From Alitta virens (taxonomy: Eukaryota; Annelida; Polychaeta; Phyllodocida; Nereididae), in contig OW028577.1 in assembly GCA_932294295.1 (NCBI GenBank), forward strand, positions 3,004,001-3,068,000: a DNA stretch of 64,000 nt, read 5' to 3'. Shown in pieces: positions 1-11,159 of the stretch (position 1 is the stretch's first letter; the number at the start of each line of letters is the position of its first letter). The translations under genes were made by a program, and so were the position numbers. Below the pieces are notes generated by a model that worked only from the letters and a program-made list of their open reading frames with translations, made no database searches and had not been told where the DNA came from.

Positions 1-240
1 GAGCTAGAGTTACAAAAGGACACACAAAAAGGAAGGAAGAAAGAAGAATCCCAAGAGGGAAAACGATAGACCACAAAAGGGAAATTTTACAAGACAGGGC
101 ACTGAGAGTAATAGTCGGGTGTTCAATTAATGCAGTAAGAATTTCTTATGTTGATCTCTGACAAATGTAACAGTTATGATTCATGCAGGTAAGTGAATAC
201 TGAGATGTTTTTTGACATAGTTTTTAAAACCCGGTAGACA
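1..240. other. Unassigned flank
   Basis: Purine-rich start of the window. I see no coding frame, tRNA-like box or repeat shared with the rest of the window. It lies outside the segmental duplication that begins further on. Confidence 0.4.
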
Positions 241-252
241 ATGAGTGCTAAT

Positions 253-650
253 TTGATTATTACATCACTGGCATTATTAAATATAAATGGAATTCTGTAC
301 CTCAAACTGTTTTTTCACAAAACTGTGTTTAATTCTTGGCATTTGAAATCTATGGGTTGGGTGGGTGATTCGGGCTATACATCCTGTATTTTTGCACCTG
401 ATGGGCTAATTAGGACAGGCAGGGACCATGGCAATGAGACGAAGGATGAAACAGCCATCCAACTTAGGCTCGACCGGGAATCGAACCCGGGTCCCAGCGG
501 TTGGAAGCCCAGAGCGCTACCTCTGAGCTAGGCCCCCGCCCTTTATTGATTATTACATCACTGGCATTATTAAATATAAATGGAATTCTGTACCTCAAAC
601 AGTTTTTTTTATAAAACTGTTTAATTCTTGGCAATTGAAATCTATGGGAC
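253..650. repeat. About 105 bp direct repeat flanking a SINE
   Basis: Positions 253-358 and 545-650 are near-identical direct copies (a block starting TGATTATTACATCACTGG) with the SINE of 367-541 between them. The second duplication copy at 29.8 kb has only the block downstream of the SINE. A 105 bp target-site duplication would be unusually long, so unequal exchange or template switching is more likely (inference). Confidence 0.7.
367..541 (-). mobile_element. tRNA-derived SINE, family 1
   Basis: Read on the minus strand this is a tRNA-like head with box A TAGCTCAGAGGTAGCGC, a CCA-containing anticodon-like loop and box B GGTTCGATTCC. A conserved body follows with ATTGCCATGGTCCCTGCC and GTGCAGAAATACAGGA. 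The same body recurs at 4569-4612 plus 6091-6283, and at 13117-13224, 29648-29819 and 36208-36383. Boxes A and B are RNA polymerase III promoter parts. It is not a working tRNA, because the 3' body replaces the acceptor end. Confidence 0.85.
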
Positions 651-2760
651 CCACGAGTATAATAACTGTGTGTGAAAGAATGTCTGCTAAATATGGAGTA
701 GTAATATGTCGGTAACTATTTGTTTTCAAATTTATAGCAAAAGTTCATTTTCTTAAATGGCGGTTCAGTATGGGCATTATACTTAGCACAGTTTATTATT
801 CTAATTAGCTTTTTTGTAGTTTTTCCAACTTGACTGTCCTGCATCCCCAGAGTAGTATGCCATAGTTGAGATGAGATGACACAAGAGAGTTGTATAATGT
901 TAGAAAGTTGATTTAGGTAGAAATGTTTATTCAGTATACCAGAAATTTGTGAAATTTCCTTACTTAACATATTAGTATGCTCATTCCAGTTTAAGTGCCT
1001 ATTCAAGACAATGCCTAGATGATTAAAGGAGTCCACATACTGAATTTCCTGTTGATTTATGATGATTTTAGGTGGAGTAACACTTCTTATATTTGTATGA
1101 AATACCATTGCTTTCGTTTTATTGCTATTTAACGATAATTTATTTAGATTTAACCATAAATGAATATTATTTAATCTAAAATTTACGTTTTCTTCAATTT
1201 AAGCTTTTAAATGATTGTTCGAAAGGAAGAAGTAGCATGTACAATATCATTGATATAAATCAGAAACAGTGAGGGTCCCAGAATCGATCCTTGAGGAACC
1301 CCCATATTGCTTGTCATATAATTGGAATTAATGTCACTAAAATTTACATATTGCTTTCGGTCACTTAAATAACTTTCCATTAATAAAATTTCATGATTTA
1401 GGCATGTATTCAATGGAATTTCATTATTTGTCCATTTGACAAGCTATTTGATCTATAACTTCAAAAGTTGCCAGTTCTGTAGAATGATTGGGTCTAAACC
1501 CATATTGGCTATTTTACATAAGATTAAAATTATCAAATTTATTTAAATTAGCATGTGCAAAATTCATTCAATTACTTTAGATATACTCGGGAGTAATGAA
1601 ATTGGCCGATAATTATCAAAAAAATAATCTTCATTCTTTTCGTGGAGAGGAACAACTTTTGCTAGTTTTAGTTTCTCAGGAAATATATTTCTGGTGACTG
1701 ATTGATTAATTATTTCAGTTACGCATTCTGTAATTTTATCTTTAATAACTTTCACCAATTTATTAGATAGACCATCAAATCCGCTACTGGTTTTAGGCTT
1801 GAATGAGTCTATGACTTTAAGAACTTTGTCGTTATCTATGAGACTATATTTAAAGCATTGGGGAATGGGTGTTGTTAACAACTCCTCAAAGGATAAGTTA
1901 TGGGGTTGATAGATGGAATCTGAGAGAGTTTTCCCTATTTATATTAATAAAAACATTATTAAACTCATTGGCAATTCTATATGGGTCCGTGATTAGCTGC
2001 TATTCACTAGAAACTGTTTAGGAAAGTCTTTTTTCTTTTAGTGCGATTCATAATTTCATTAATAGAAGACCACGTTTTCTTTATATCATCTCCTAATTTT
2101 TGAAGACATGAATGATAGTATTGTTTTTTTTGATAAACATATGTTTTGTTTCAAAATACGATTATACGTAGAAAGATTAGTTTTTTTGCTAGAGTAACCT
2201 TCGTCATTCCTGTCAGTTATTTGCAAATCTGCTTATAGTCTATCTCTGTACTTTATAGATATCATTATACCACGTGTTATCCATTTAGACTTTATATGTT
2301 TATGCTTGATATTAAACAGTCTTAAAAGGCATATGATTCTTTATTGCAGCTATGATGTTGTTTTCTAATATATTGCAGTTGATATTGGGATAAACTGTAA
2401 GATCAGAATTGAAATTTGCAATATCACATGTTGTTGAAAGCTCATTTCCAAATTTATCAACAGTTTCATGATAAGTAGGATATACTATAACATAATCTGT
2501 TATTGGTTACCTTTTTACTCAAGCAATCTAAGATGATAAAACAAGGTTTATGATCAGATATATGATTCCATAAAATGCCAGCAGTAGTGTTAGAAAAATC
2601 TGCTGAGAGTTTCTCAAAGATATTGTAACTTAAAGTACCATGGTTACGGGACAGTCTCGTTGGAAAAGTTATTTTCTCCATCAGCTCAAAGAAGAATTTG
2701 GTGTCTTCCTTTTTTTTATTGGCTGAATGAGGTCTTCGGTCGACACAAAACTAAGGTCAC
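545..2760 (-). mobile_element. Dead jockey/CR1-like LINE, copy A
   Basis: Degenerate non-LTR retrotransposon read right to left. 2700-2466 encodes the end of an APE-type endonuclease with the SDHKP motif. 1881-1564 encodes the start of the reverse transcriptase (NYRPISLLPSISKV). 1413-1207 holds PQGSILGP and YINDI. 1108-716 is the C-terminal thumb region (FNHLGIVLN). Frames are broken by stops and frameshifts and the expected 5' end (ORF1 and most of the endonuclease) is missing, so it is inactive. The clade is inferred from the motif style only. Confidence 0.85.
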
Positions 2761-4177
2761 TTTAATGTAGATGGTACATTGTTGAAAAATAATGTGTAAA
2801 CCCCCCTCCCTTTGATGGCAACCCTCCCATCCCTTATACATGCATGAGATAGGAGAAAAATGGCAAAATTTCTTCAATCCTTACAGACAAGGATGCAGCC
2901 CCATGTAACCTTCTAGAGTGTTCACTGTAACTGGTAACAGTTGGTGCAGTATAGCAGATATCTACGAGATTATTGAGCTGGATGTGGTCATTGTTTAGGC
3001 ATCTCCTTAAATGTTACTATCATCCAGGATGTATGAAATTATGTTGTAATATGTTCCATTCTGCATGTACAGTTTCAAAGAATAATAAACTTGGTGCTGA
3101 ATGCTCTAATAAGTTAGTTATTGTATTTATTAATCTTAGGAAATGATAAAACACACTATGTTACATGCAGGTTTGTTCCGATTATAAACATTTTCACTGA
3201 GTATATGACAATAATTACATGATTATTTCATATAAAAGCATTTAATATCACATATGAAACTGTCTTAATCTCTTTTGAAGACAAATATGATAAAGGAACC
3301 TTTTAATCTAAATAAGGGAAGCTTTTGGCATTGAATCTGAGCTAAAATGGGAGAAAATCATGCATTTGGCGGCTATTTTGAATTTATGCAAATTAGGGCA
3401 TGTTCCAATGCTTTGATTTAGAAGGACTTTTTATATGTCATTCTACAGACCTCTAAGAGCAATTTGGCTGCAAAATCATTTCTATTGCAATTTGTGGTGG
3501 GTTGACCACCTATTATCATAGATTGACTGGACTATATGTGAGCTACTGGACTGCCCATTAAAAGATAAGCAAATGAATCCGGTGACAGCTGGATCATAAT
3601 TACCAACGATACTCTGGTTGAGTGAGGGACGTCATTAAATGCAATTTTCTGATCTCAGTCATGCATACAAAATAAATCACCATGCGATTTTTTGGCTTAT
3701 AACCAAAATTAGAACCCGATTTATTCTAAACTATTCTCAACTTAGCTACTGTGAGCCAAAAAGAATACTTCACTGGGTGAATGTTGTATGACAGCAGAGT
3801 ATATGTGACAGCTACAGTGTATATTGGAACAGCTGGGTGGAGAATATTAGCAATGGTGGATGGTGTGTTGTTCAACATAAGAGTTTTTTGGGATTCGGAA
3901 GAATTATATTGGCCATTACTTTGTCTTGGTGAATATTTTTTCCTCATCCCAGAAAGTTTAATGTTGGACAAAATAAGAAATATATTGCAATACAATTTTG
4001 GAATGCACCATTGCATAGATAGTAATTAATGAAATGCCTATAAATAGTAGGCAAGAGGGAAAATTATCATCTTTTGTCCAATTATTCAATTTTTCTTATC
4101 TTTCATAAGTGTTATGTCGTATGTACAGAAACTATGAAAATAAAGTTATCAAATTTTAAAACATATCACTTTATTTG

Positions 4178-4320
4178 CTGGGACCTGGGTTCGATACCCA
4201 ACCTGGGCACTCTTCATGAGCTACATCCCAGCTGGACGTCGATCGTGAGACGTTAAATTGAAGGTGCCCTAGACTCAGTGTCTATGCTGAGGCAAGTAAA
4301 AAAAATCCCACCCACATCAC
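4178..4320 (+). mobile_element. SINE family 2 (tRNA-related), partial
   Basis: Box-B-like GGTTCGATACCC is followed by a body (GGGCACTCTTCATGAGCTAC, then CTATGCTGAGGCAAGTAAA) shared with 16598-16790 and 33484-33597. The tRNA 5' half is absent here and present only in the 16.6 kb copy. Confidence 0.7.
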
Positions 4321-4356
4321 ATGAGCAGAATAGCTCCAGATTGGGGAGAGCTATAG

Positions 4357-4568
4357 TAGAGGTGTACCGATCCAGGAATTTACCGTACCAGCCGATACCG
4401 ATACTGCTCCCTCGTATCGGCCGATACCGATCCTGACAATGATAACAGCTGTTCTTGTAAGCCACCCTAATGCATTCGCAGGTCTATGCCCCCCTCTCAC
4501 AATTACTTAGTCAATTGACCCATATCATTGTTTGGTGTTTAGAATAGCAATTTAACTTCTATTATGTT
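4357..4568 (-). mobile_element. hAT-like element, truncated end
   Basis: Starts with TAGAGGTGTACCGATCC and matches, in reverse orientation, the right-hand 220 bp of the element at 13437-14709. It is cut off at ATGTTCCG where the SINE begins. The flank AGCTATAG continues uninterrupted in copy B (33879-33886, followed by GGCTTGCT), so copy B is the pre-insertion site. The 8 bp is consistent with a hAT-type target duplication, but the second copy of it is lost. Confidence 0.75.
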
Positions 4569-4612
4569 CCGGGGGCGGGGGCCTAGCTCAGGTAGCGCTC
4601 TGGGCTTCCAAC
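4569..4612 (+). mobile_element. SINE family 1, 5' part (split by LINE)
   Basis: tRNA-like head with GGCCTAGCTCAGGTAGCGC up to the anticodon region CTTCCAACC. The rest of the same SINE resumes at 6091 beyond a LINE insertion. Confidence 0.8.
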
Positions 4613-6090
4613 CGTAGGGGTTATAGCTATAGATCTCTCAAAAGCATTCGACTGCATGCCACATGGTCTCCTATTGGCCAAACTACATGCTTATGGCTTC
4701 AGTACAAATGTATGTAACTTACTAAAATCATACCTAGTGAATAGGAAGCAAAGAGTGAAAATAGGAAATACATGCTCTGAATGGATAAACAATAGAAAGG
4801 GGGTTCCCCAGGGATCAATTCTAGGGCCCTTGTTGTTCAATGTGTTTATAAATGACCTTCTCTATCATGATATAAGCTCTAAAGCATACAATTACGCTGA
4901 TGACAACACACTTAGCTGCAGTGATAAAGATGTAAATGCAATAAAAGTTAAACTTGAGGCGGACTGTGAAATTGTAATGAAATGGTTTCAGTTAAACATT
5001 ATGAAAGCCAATGCTGATAAGTTTCAACTTATGTTCTTAAGTCGCAATCACTCAAATAATGAAATTATTATAAATATTGGAAACTACTCTATACAGAGCT
5101 CCTCCTCAATTACTATTCTGGGAGTTGAATTCGACAACAATCTTAACTTTGCCAATCATACAGATGAATTATGCCAACAGACAAGTAAACAAATAAATGC
5201 TTTAAAAAGGATTAAAAACTACTTTGATAAACCATGCAAGAGAGTATTGTATAACAGCTATATAAGTAGCAATTTTAACTACTGCCCAGTAGTATGGATG
5301 TTTGCAAACAGATCAAACCAAGAGAAACTTGAAAAAACTAATAAAAGAGCATTACGATTTGTTGCAAATGATAGCAAAACAGAATATGATGACCTATGCA
5401 GAAGTGAACAGCAACTAAATATATATAAAAGATGCATAAAAACTGTAGCAATCAAGATGTACAAAATTAAAAATCAAACAGCCCCAATATTCATGCAAAA
5501 CCTCTTTGTCCGTAGGGTACTCGGTACGAAATGAGAGACAATGATGTATATAATATTCCACGATTCAAAACTGTTACTTATGGAAAGAAAAGCTTCAGAT
5601 ACTACGGGGCAAAATTATGGTCGATTTTACCTGTAGATATCAAAGATACAAACTCTCTTGTTAGTTTCAAATCTGCTCTTACACAATGGTTACAAAACTA
5701 TGAAAATGTGTCAAATTTAGAATATTTATAGAGGTACGTTATAATTATTGTGTATATAAATGTATTGCCTTTGGGTGACTATGAACTGTATAGTGCTATA
5801 TGCCAAAGGTACCAAATATGTATATATTACCAAGCTCTGTCATATAGCCTAGATAAATATTACTTTGACCCTACTAGATAGGAACTGTATGTAGATTTTA
5901 GTTATTAATTTCAAATACTATTTGTTTTATTTTGATTTGATTTAATATACATTTTAACATTATTATAGTCGTACAGAAGCATAATGCTTGGAAATCATGT
6001 AAAATGTGCTGTATATATGTGTATTTTTATATGTATTCGGATTGTGTACGACTCAAAAAAAATTAAAAATTATCTATCTATCTATCTAAC
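4613..6090 (+). mobile_element. 5'-truncated CR1/L2-type LINE
   Basis: Only the C-terminal half of the reverse transcriptase remains. An open frame running in from 4614 encodes DLSKAFDCM, then SYLVNRKQRV, PQGSILGPLLFNVFIND, the catalytic YADDN at about 4896, and a thumb region with ILGVEFDNNL. The frame ends at 5534 and continues in another frame at 5531-5731 (RYYGAKLWSILP), a 1-base shift. The 3' end is an AT-rich stretch closing in ATCT repeats (about 6070-6087), as in CR1/L2-type tails. It sits exactly inside the anticodon arm of a SINE, with AACYG at both edges as a possible short target duplication. Confidence 0.88.
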
Positions 6091-6219
6091 TGCTGGGTCC
6101 CGGGTTCGATTCCCGGTCGAGCCTATGTTGGATGGCTGTTTCCTCCTTTGTCTCATTGCCATGGTCTCTGCCTGTCCTAATTAGCCCATCAGGTGCAGAA
6201 ATACAGGACGTAAAGCCCT

Positions 6220-6283
<64 letters not shown>
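6091..6283 (+). mobile_element. SINE family 1, 3' part with (AC)n tail
   Basis: Continues the SINE begun at 4569: CTGGGTCCCGGGTTCGATTC (box B), then the family body, then a dinucleotide AC run from about 6226 to 6283. Confidence 0.85.
6226..6283. repeat. (AC)n microsatellite
   Basis: About 28 uninterrupted AC units directly after the SINE body. Other family 1 copies end in the same motif at 13210, so the run probably grew from the SINE tail. Confidence 0.9.
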
Positions 6284-6286
<3 letters not shown>

Positions 6287-6329
6287 CATGATTACTACTA
6301 AACTAAAGATGGCTGATGGCATGTTGTAT

Positions 6330-6620
6330 TTATGGTGGCCAAAAACCTAGGCACAGACCTCATATTTGTTGTCCTGTGTCAATTTGTTACAAAGATATAG
6401 CCAATCATTACTTCATGGCAGCCATATTGGATGCCATCTTGGATATGCCAGTTCCTGTGCAATATATCTTAAACAGATCATTTCATTGAATTCCTTGACC
6501 TCAAAAACCTAGGTAAAGACCATATCTTTTATGTGCTGTGTCAATTAGTTACAAAGATATAGGCATTTATTGCTTGATGGTGGCCATCTTGGACGCCATC
6601 TTGAATATTTTAAAATACAT
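6330..6620. repeat. Two-copy dispersed repeat
   Basis: 6341-6445 and 6503-6605 are diverged direct copies. Shared words are AAAAACCTAGG, GTTACAAAGATATAG and GCCATCTTGGA. A related 'CCATTTTG/GCCGCCATTGTG' style stretch occurs at 10780-10820. Family unknown. Confidence 0.6.
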
Positions 6621-7832
6621 GCTGCCGACAAAATTTAATTGCCATGAATAGAATAAAGCTCCCCTATCTTGCATGATATCAATTATAAAATTTCGAACAA
6701 ACATTGCTATAAGTATGAATTCATGGCAGCCTTGTGGAAGTTTAGTCACTGTTCAATTGACTGAAAAATGACTTATACGTTTCAAACTGGTCGTCATGGC
6801 AACATTATTTATTTAACAAAACTGAAATCATGTGAATGATAACGGCAGGTGTTGGTTGTGCCAAAGCATGCCTTATTTGTTGATAATATATATTACATGA
6901 ATAAAGAAAAAAACACCACTTGTTTAGTTACCATGGCAACAGGGTTATTCAATCTTTAAATACTTTATGTTATTCCAATTGCTGTAGAGACCTGTCAATT
7001 TTTGACAAATATCAAACATTTTTCAGTTGTATTGCCAAAGTTAGAGGATAAAATGTATATCTTAATGGACTTGTTGCCATGGAAACAAATTTTAAGACCC
7101 TTATTTACCACTTTTGATATAGCAAACATAAAAATTGAAACAGTTGAGGGTCTTGGGAATAAAATTATGTGTAATATGACCATCAACCCTATATGTGTCA
7201 CCAACTTCTTGAATATGCATCTTTTTTGGAGTTTGCCTCTCCTCTGAGAAGCTTATGCCCTTCGAAGTCCTGGGCCTCCTTGCCCCTAGTGCTCTCTGCA
7301 CCTAGTGCTCCCTACACTTAGTTATCCATATGCCTATCCAGTAGTCCAGACTTGAATAACAACCTTTTCGGTTGAAATGTCGTTAAACATAATGAGCCTA
7401 AGCCTAGAATGATGGAATTTTTACAATGAGGAGAGATCAATGTTGTCAAACTTGCTGTGCATAAAACACCAATTAATGTAAAATTCAAATCGATATAGTC
7501 GAGGAAACGATAAAAACCATGGCATGACAAAAGTGACATCTCGTTAGGAGGACTGTTGATGCTGGCTCAGAATTAATTGCCCAGCAACCAAACCAAACCG
7601 AAATTTTTTATTCATGGTGAGAATTTCATATATTATTATGTTAATTTCATTCATAACATTGGCATTGTGGCATTTCTAATATAAGCAGTCTTGATGATGA
7701 TTGCCTCAAAATGTAACTTTGCTTTGAAGGCATACATCTTTTTGCCATGAACGTAAGCACGGGAAATGTGTTTCTCCTTGGGGGTGAGTATACCCTAGTG
7801 AAGATTTTGAATTTTTATGTTGTGGAGAATTT
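6621..7832. other. No gene seen
   Basis: AT-rich sequence with only short frames that lack codon structure or motifs. A minor direct repeat around CCTAGTGCTC lies at 7285-7320. Confidence 0.4.
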
Positions 7833-8882
7833 GCCCTACTATGGTGGCCGAGAAGTTCACTTGTTAGTGCGAAGGTTCGCCCCCCGACAGTAGAGGTTTC
7901 GCCCCCCGACAGTTGAACCTTCGCAACTCGAAAGTTGAGCTGTCGGACTACGACAGCACCTACTTTCGCACCACGACACCTTCGCCCCACGACACCTTCG
8001 CACCCTGACACCTTCGCACCACGATAGTGATATTATATCTTCCGCACCACGAAGGCGATAAAAATGTCACATCTACAAGAAACCTTTCAGGTGTGCATTA
8101 TGTAGGTATACCTATTGCTGGTATCCGATAATTAAACCAGTGCCTAATACTAATGCGACCATATCTATAGATCTATTTTATCTAGAATGCTGGGTAATGC
8201 CTTATTAGAGGGCGATGCGTTGCTCCCTGAGTTGTGGTAATATCATATTTCTACAGTCTTTAGCTTGGGTACAATCTTGAGTTGAAAACGATGCAAAATG
8301 CGATTTTTATAACTGACAAGATTAGTTGTATTTTGCATCATATTCAACTCAACATTGTTTCCAAACTAAAGGCTATAGAAATGTGATATTACCACAACTA
8401 ATAAGAATAAGAGAGCACCTGTCTAATAATGTATCAACCAGTATTCTAGGTAATCTACATCCAGAGATAAGTTCGCCTAAACATAGGCTCCCAGACCGCA
8501 AGAGAGTGGACTTGGGCACCCTGCCCGCCTCCCCCCCTCGCCGACTGTTTCTTGTCTTTAAAGCCAATAATACTGCATCTACTGCATTGTTCTTTGCAGT
8601 AGTAGATGTATCTGTTATAGGGGCATCCATGGATATAAATACAGCTCTGTACGTTCTATATTTATGAAGTTAATTTGCTAAAACTGCCAATGAGGGGGGC
8701 AGGTCAGCAGTTTTGTGGCACGAAAGTTGGCAACTTTCTTGGTGCGAAATTGGGACTGTCGTGGTACGAAAGTTGAACTGTCGTGGTGCGAAAATTGGGA
8801 CTGTCGTGGTGCGAAAGTAACTGTCTCCCCACGAAACCACGAGAAGTGTACTCCTCAGCCACCATACTCTACCCAATAGGGC
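7833..8882. mobile_element. Long foldback (inverted-repeat) element
   Basis: The ends are inverted: GCCCTACTATGGTGGCCGAG on the left against the complement of CAGCCACCATACTCTACCCA plus ATAGGGC on the right. Inside each arm lie tandem 18-19 bp subrepeats of GTCGTGGTGCGAAAGTTG type (left 7866-8030, right 8710-8830, opposite orientation). Further in, 8160-8310 pairs with 8330-8450 (TGTGGTAATATCA and GATGCAAAAT against their complements). No transposase frame is present. The structure resembles foldback or Mutator-like non-autonomous elements; the class is not proven. Confidence 0.75.
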
Positions 8883-9548
8883 ACCAGTCTTACATTTTGA
8901 TGTGAGAAACCGAGTAAATTATAACTTTCTAGAAACATTGGTCAATAGGAATTTGAATTCACAATTAAGTAATCAATTTAATAGTTAAAACAAATGAATA
9001 AATAAATAATAAAATTACTACTTTATTTGATATTAATTATATTGCAAACCTTTTTTGTGAATTGATTGCATATCAAATAAAAGCAATTACACAAATGTGC
9101 CATTAAACAATACTTATCTGTTTTGGTGTCAGTGACTTGTGGCAATTTTTCTCCCCATTGGATGGTTGTAATTTAACATGTTGTTTGACAGCAATTGGTA
9201 TAGTTCAGAGGGACTGGCTGAATAGCAGCCAAGATAGGTCTCCTTGGAGGCATCTAGTCAAGTAAAATTAGCAGTTTGGTACATTTGGAAGACAGCTATA
9301 TAAGTACATACTGCTCAAACATTATATTATAATAAAACAGTTATGCATAGTATCCTCTAAATTTCCACATTTGGCCACGTAGTATTTAATATAGGGGGAT
9401 CTTTATTTGGCCTATTCTTTTCCACTAACCTGCAAGGGAAATGCACTGATAATGCACACATGCATAGATCTGTATTTTACAGGCAAGGAAAGGTGGATCC
9501 TCGACTGATGGATCATCTGCACACTATTAGCATTGGTACTTTCTGCAG
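8883..9548. other. No gene seen
   Basis: AT-rich spacer with no recognised repeat. The phrase GGAAGACAGCTATAT at 9289 recurs at 9760. Confidence 0.35.
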
Positions 9549-9790
9549 AATGTGAAACCAGTGGAAGCCGCTGAGAAAATGTGGTGCAGTTATTTGTCAA
9601 TTGGTTACCACAGCAACCAAGTCAGAATTTCAGTACACCATAAAAACTTTGTTGGGTCCTTGTGGTTGGACTTGCCTTTGGAGCAATTTGAGCAATGTGT
9701 ACGTCACCATGGTTACCGGAAGTCTTTGAATATATTAATCAATATGGAGTACTTAGCTTGGAAGACAGCTATATCTGAATGGTTTGGTTT
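9549..9790 (+). CDS. Unidentified exon-like open frame
   Basis: An open frame follows a good-looking acceptor (TTTCTGCAG at about 9547). The peptide is well mixed and basic (GYHSNQVRIS, LPLEQFEQCVRHHGYRK), unlike the low-complexity frames nearby. It runs into the short element starting at 9798, so its end is not its own. No family was recognised and no partner exon found; 10188-10379 (VKPGQLQALEATLEKYEAK) is a weak candidate. It could be a transposon remnant or chance. Confidence 0.2.
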
Positions 9791-9797
9791 AGTGGCA

Positions 9798-10128
9798 CCC
9801 GTGGCGTATTTAGAAATTTGTTAGGAGGAGGGGCACAGACAAGCCAAGTCTAGGAATCATCAACAGTAGCGAGCCCGAAGGGAGAATGTGGATCACGAGC
9901 CGTGCGTGCTTTCTGCAAACCACATTTTCGCATTTGGATATATACAGTCTGAAACATTTTTCTCAAAAGAAAAGAAGAGAAATGTGCATCTAAATACATT
10001 TTAGACCAGTAATTTTTACAAGAATTACAAGAAATTGAGCTAATTTTGGCCCGATTTTGCTTGTTTTCAAGGGTATTTATTAAATATTTTAGACCGGGGG
10101 GGGGGGGACATTGGGCTTAAATACGCTG
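9798..10128. mobile_element. 331 bp MITE with 7 bp target duplication
   Basis: Flanked by AGTGGCA on both sides (9791-9797 and 10129-10135). Termini are imperfect inverted copies: CCCGTGGCGTATTTAG on the left and TTAAATACGCTG on the right, each next to a G-rich or C-rich run. A 12-base G run lies at 10096-10107. No coding capacity, so it is non-autonomous. The superfamily is not assigned. Confidence 0.7.
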
Positions 10129-10135
10129 AGTGGCA

Positions 10136-11159
10136 GGTATCAGTGGTATGTATAAGTATATATAATATTTTTTTAAAAGTCTAACAGTTGTTTAATGTCA
10201 ATGTGAAGCCTGGACAATTACAGGCATTAGAAGCAACACTTGAGAAATACGAGGCCAAGATCTTTTTATTTAATTTTTTTTTATCTCTAGTGATTGTTTG
10301 GTTTGCCTATAAAGAAGACGAACGAAACTGGAAACTAAGATTTGAAGATTTGCCTCTTGAAAAGGCCCCATGTGAGTGAAATGTAATTTTAGATCAATAT
10401 ATCCAGGGCACATTGAAATTCTGCATGTGTTACATTCAAATATGTCATCTTTCTTGGTTTTGCTCATATCAACCACAGCCTCAAGCTCTAAATAACTAGA
10501 TAAATTATAGATTTACTGCTAATCAATATTCAATTAGGAATTTTTCATAGCTAAATTAATAGAAATTGATGTGCCACATGTTATAGTACCTCAGCTTGGT
10601 TATATATATAACCAGAGTAATATAAAAAATGGCCACTGACAACTATCTTGGATTTATGGCTTGAGTGGCTGAAAGCTTTCAAAATACTTTCACAAATATT
10701 TTCCATCCAGATTTTATCTATTGGGGCTAAAAACAAAGGTGCTTCTCTGGCCATGTGTTGATATATTGAGATTTTATCGGCGCCATTTTGAAACGGCCGC
10801 CATTGTGAATCTGGCCATGGCTCCATATTCAATTTGTATATGCATATTTTGAAGAGCATTTGTGCCAAATTTCATGCTTGTTACATGATGTGCACTAAGG
10901 TTTCACTTATTTGCTGGGCTAATGGTCATGTGACCAGTGCAGATATCATGTGACTAAAGTTGCATGGCTGCCATGCTGGATTTTTCTCCCACTTAAAAGA
11001 CAAAATACACTAGTGTAAAGGATAAAAGAATTGACAAGTTGTCTCTACACAGCAAGATTACCCCTAACATGTTAGTTTAATCATGGCACAGGTTTTCAAG
11101 GAGGTATTGTCTTTTACTTCATCAAAAATTCACGTTTTATGGCAGGGCCTTAACTTGGC
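10136..11159. other. No firm gene
   Basis: Spacer holding a weak open frame at 10188-10379 and a repeat-like stretch (10740-10830) rich in GCCATTTTG/GGCCATGG words. Nothing here is supported as a gene. Confidence 0.35.

Larger units (their letters stand above)
367..4356. repeat. Segmental duplication, copy A
   Basis: About 4 kb matching 29648-33886 in the same orientation at high identity; whole 60-base lines between 2041 and 2700 are identical. Both copies include a SINE, a dead antisense LINE and about 1.4 kb of non-LINE sequence (2761-4177). They share the same frame breaks, so this is DNA-level duplication rather than two retrotransposition events. Copy A lacks about 45 bp present at 30020-30064 and about 250 bp present at 33594-33840. 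Copy B lacks about 30 bp of the SINE head at 4178. No gene is recognised in 2761-4177. Confidence 0.85.

Noticed and set aside
480..540. tRNA gene
   Set aside because: Boxes A and B are present, but the acceptor stem is replaced by a SINE body, so it is a SINE head.
3726..4029. Overlapping frames on both strands in the duplication
   Set aside because: The corresponding frames are broken in the second copy at 33.0-33.3 kb and no motif is seen.
8326..8667. 113-codon frame
   Set aside because: Lies within the inverted arms of the foldback element and has an antisense partner, as expected for a palindrome.
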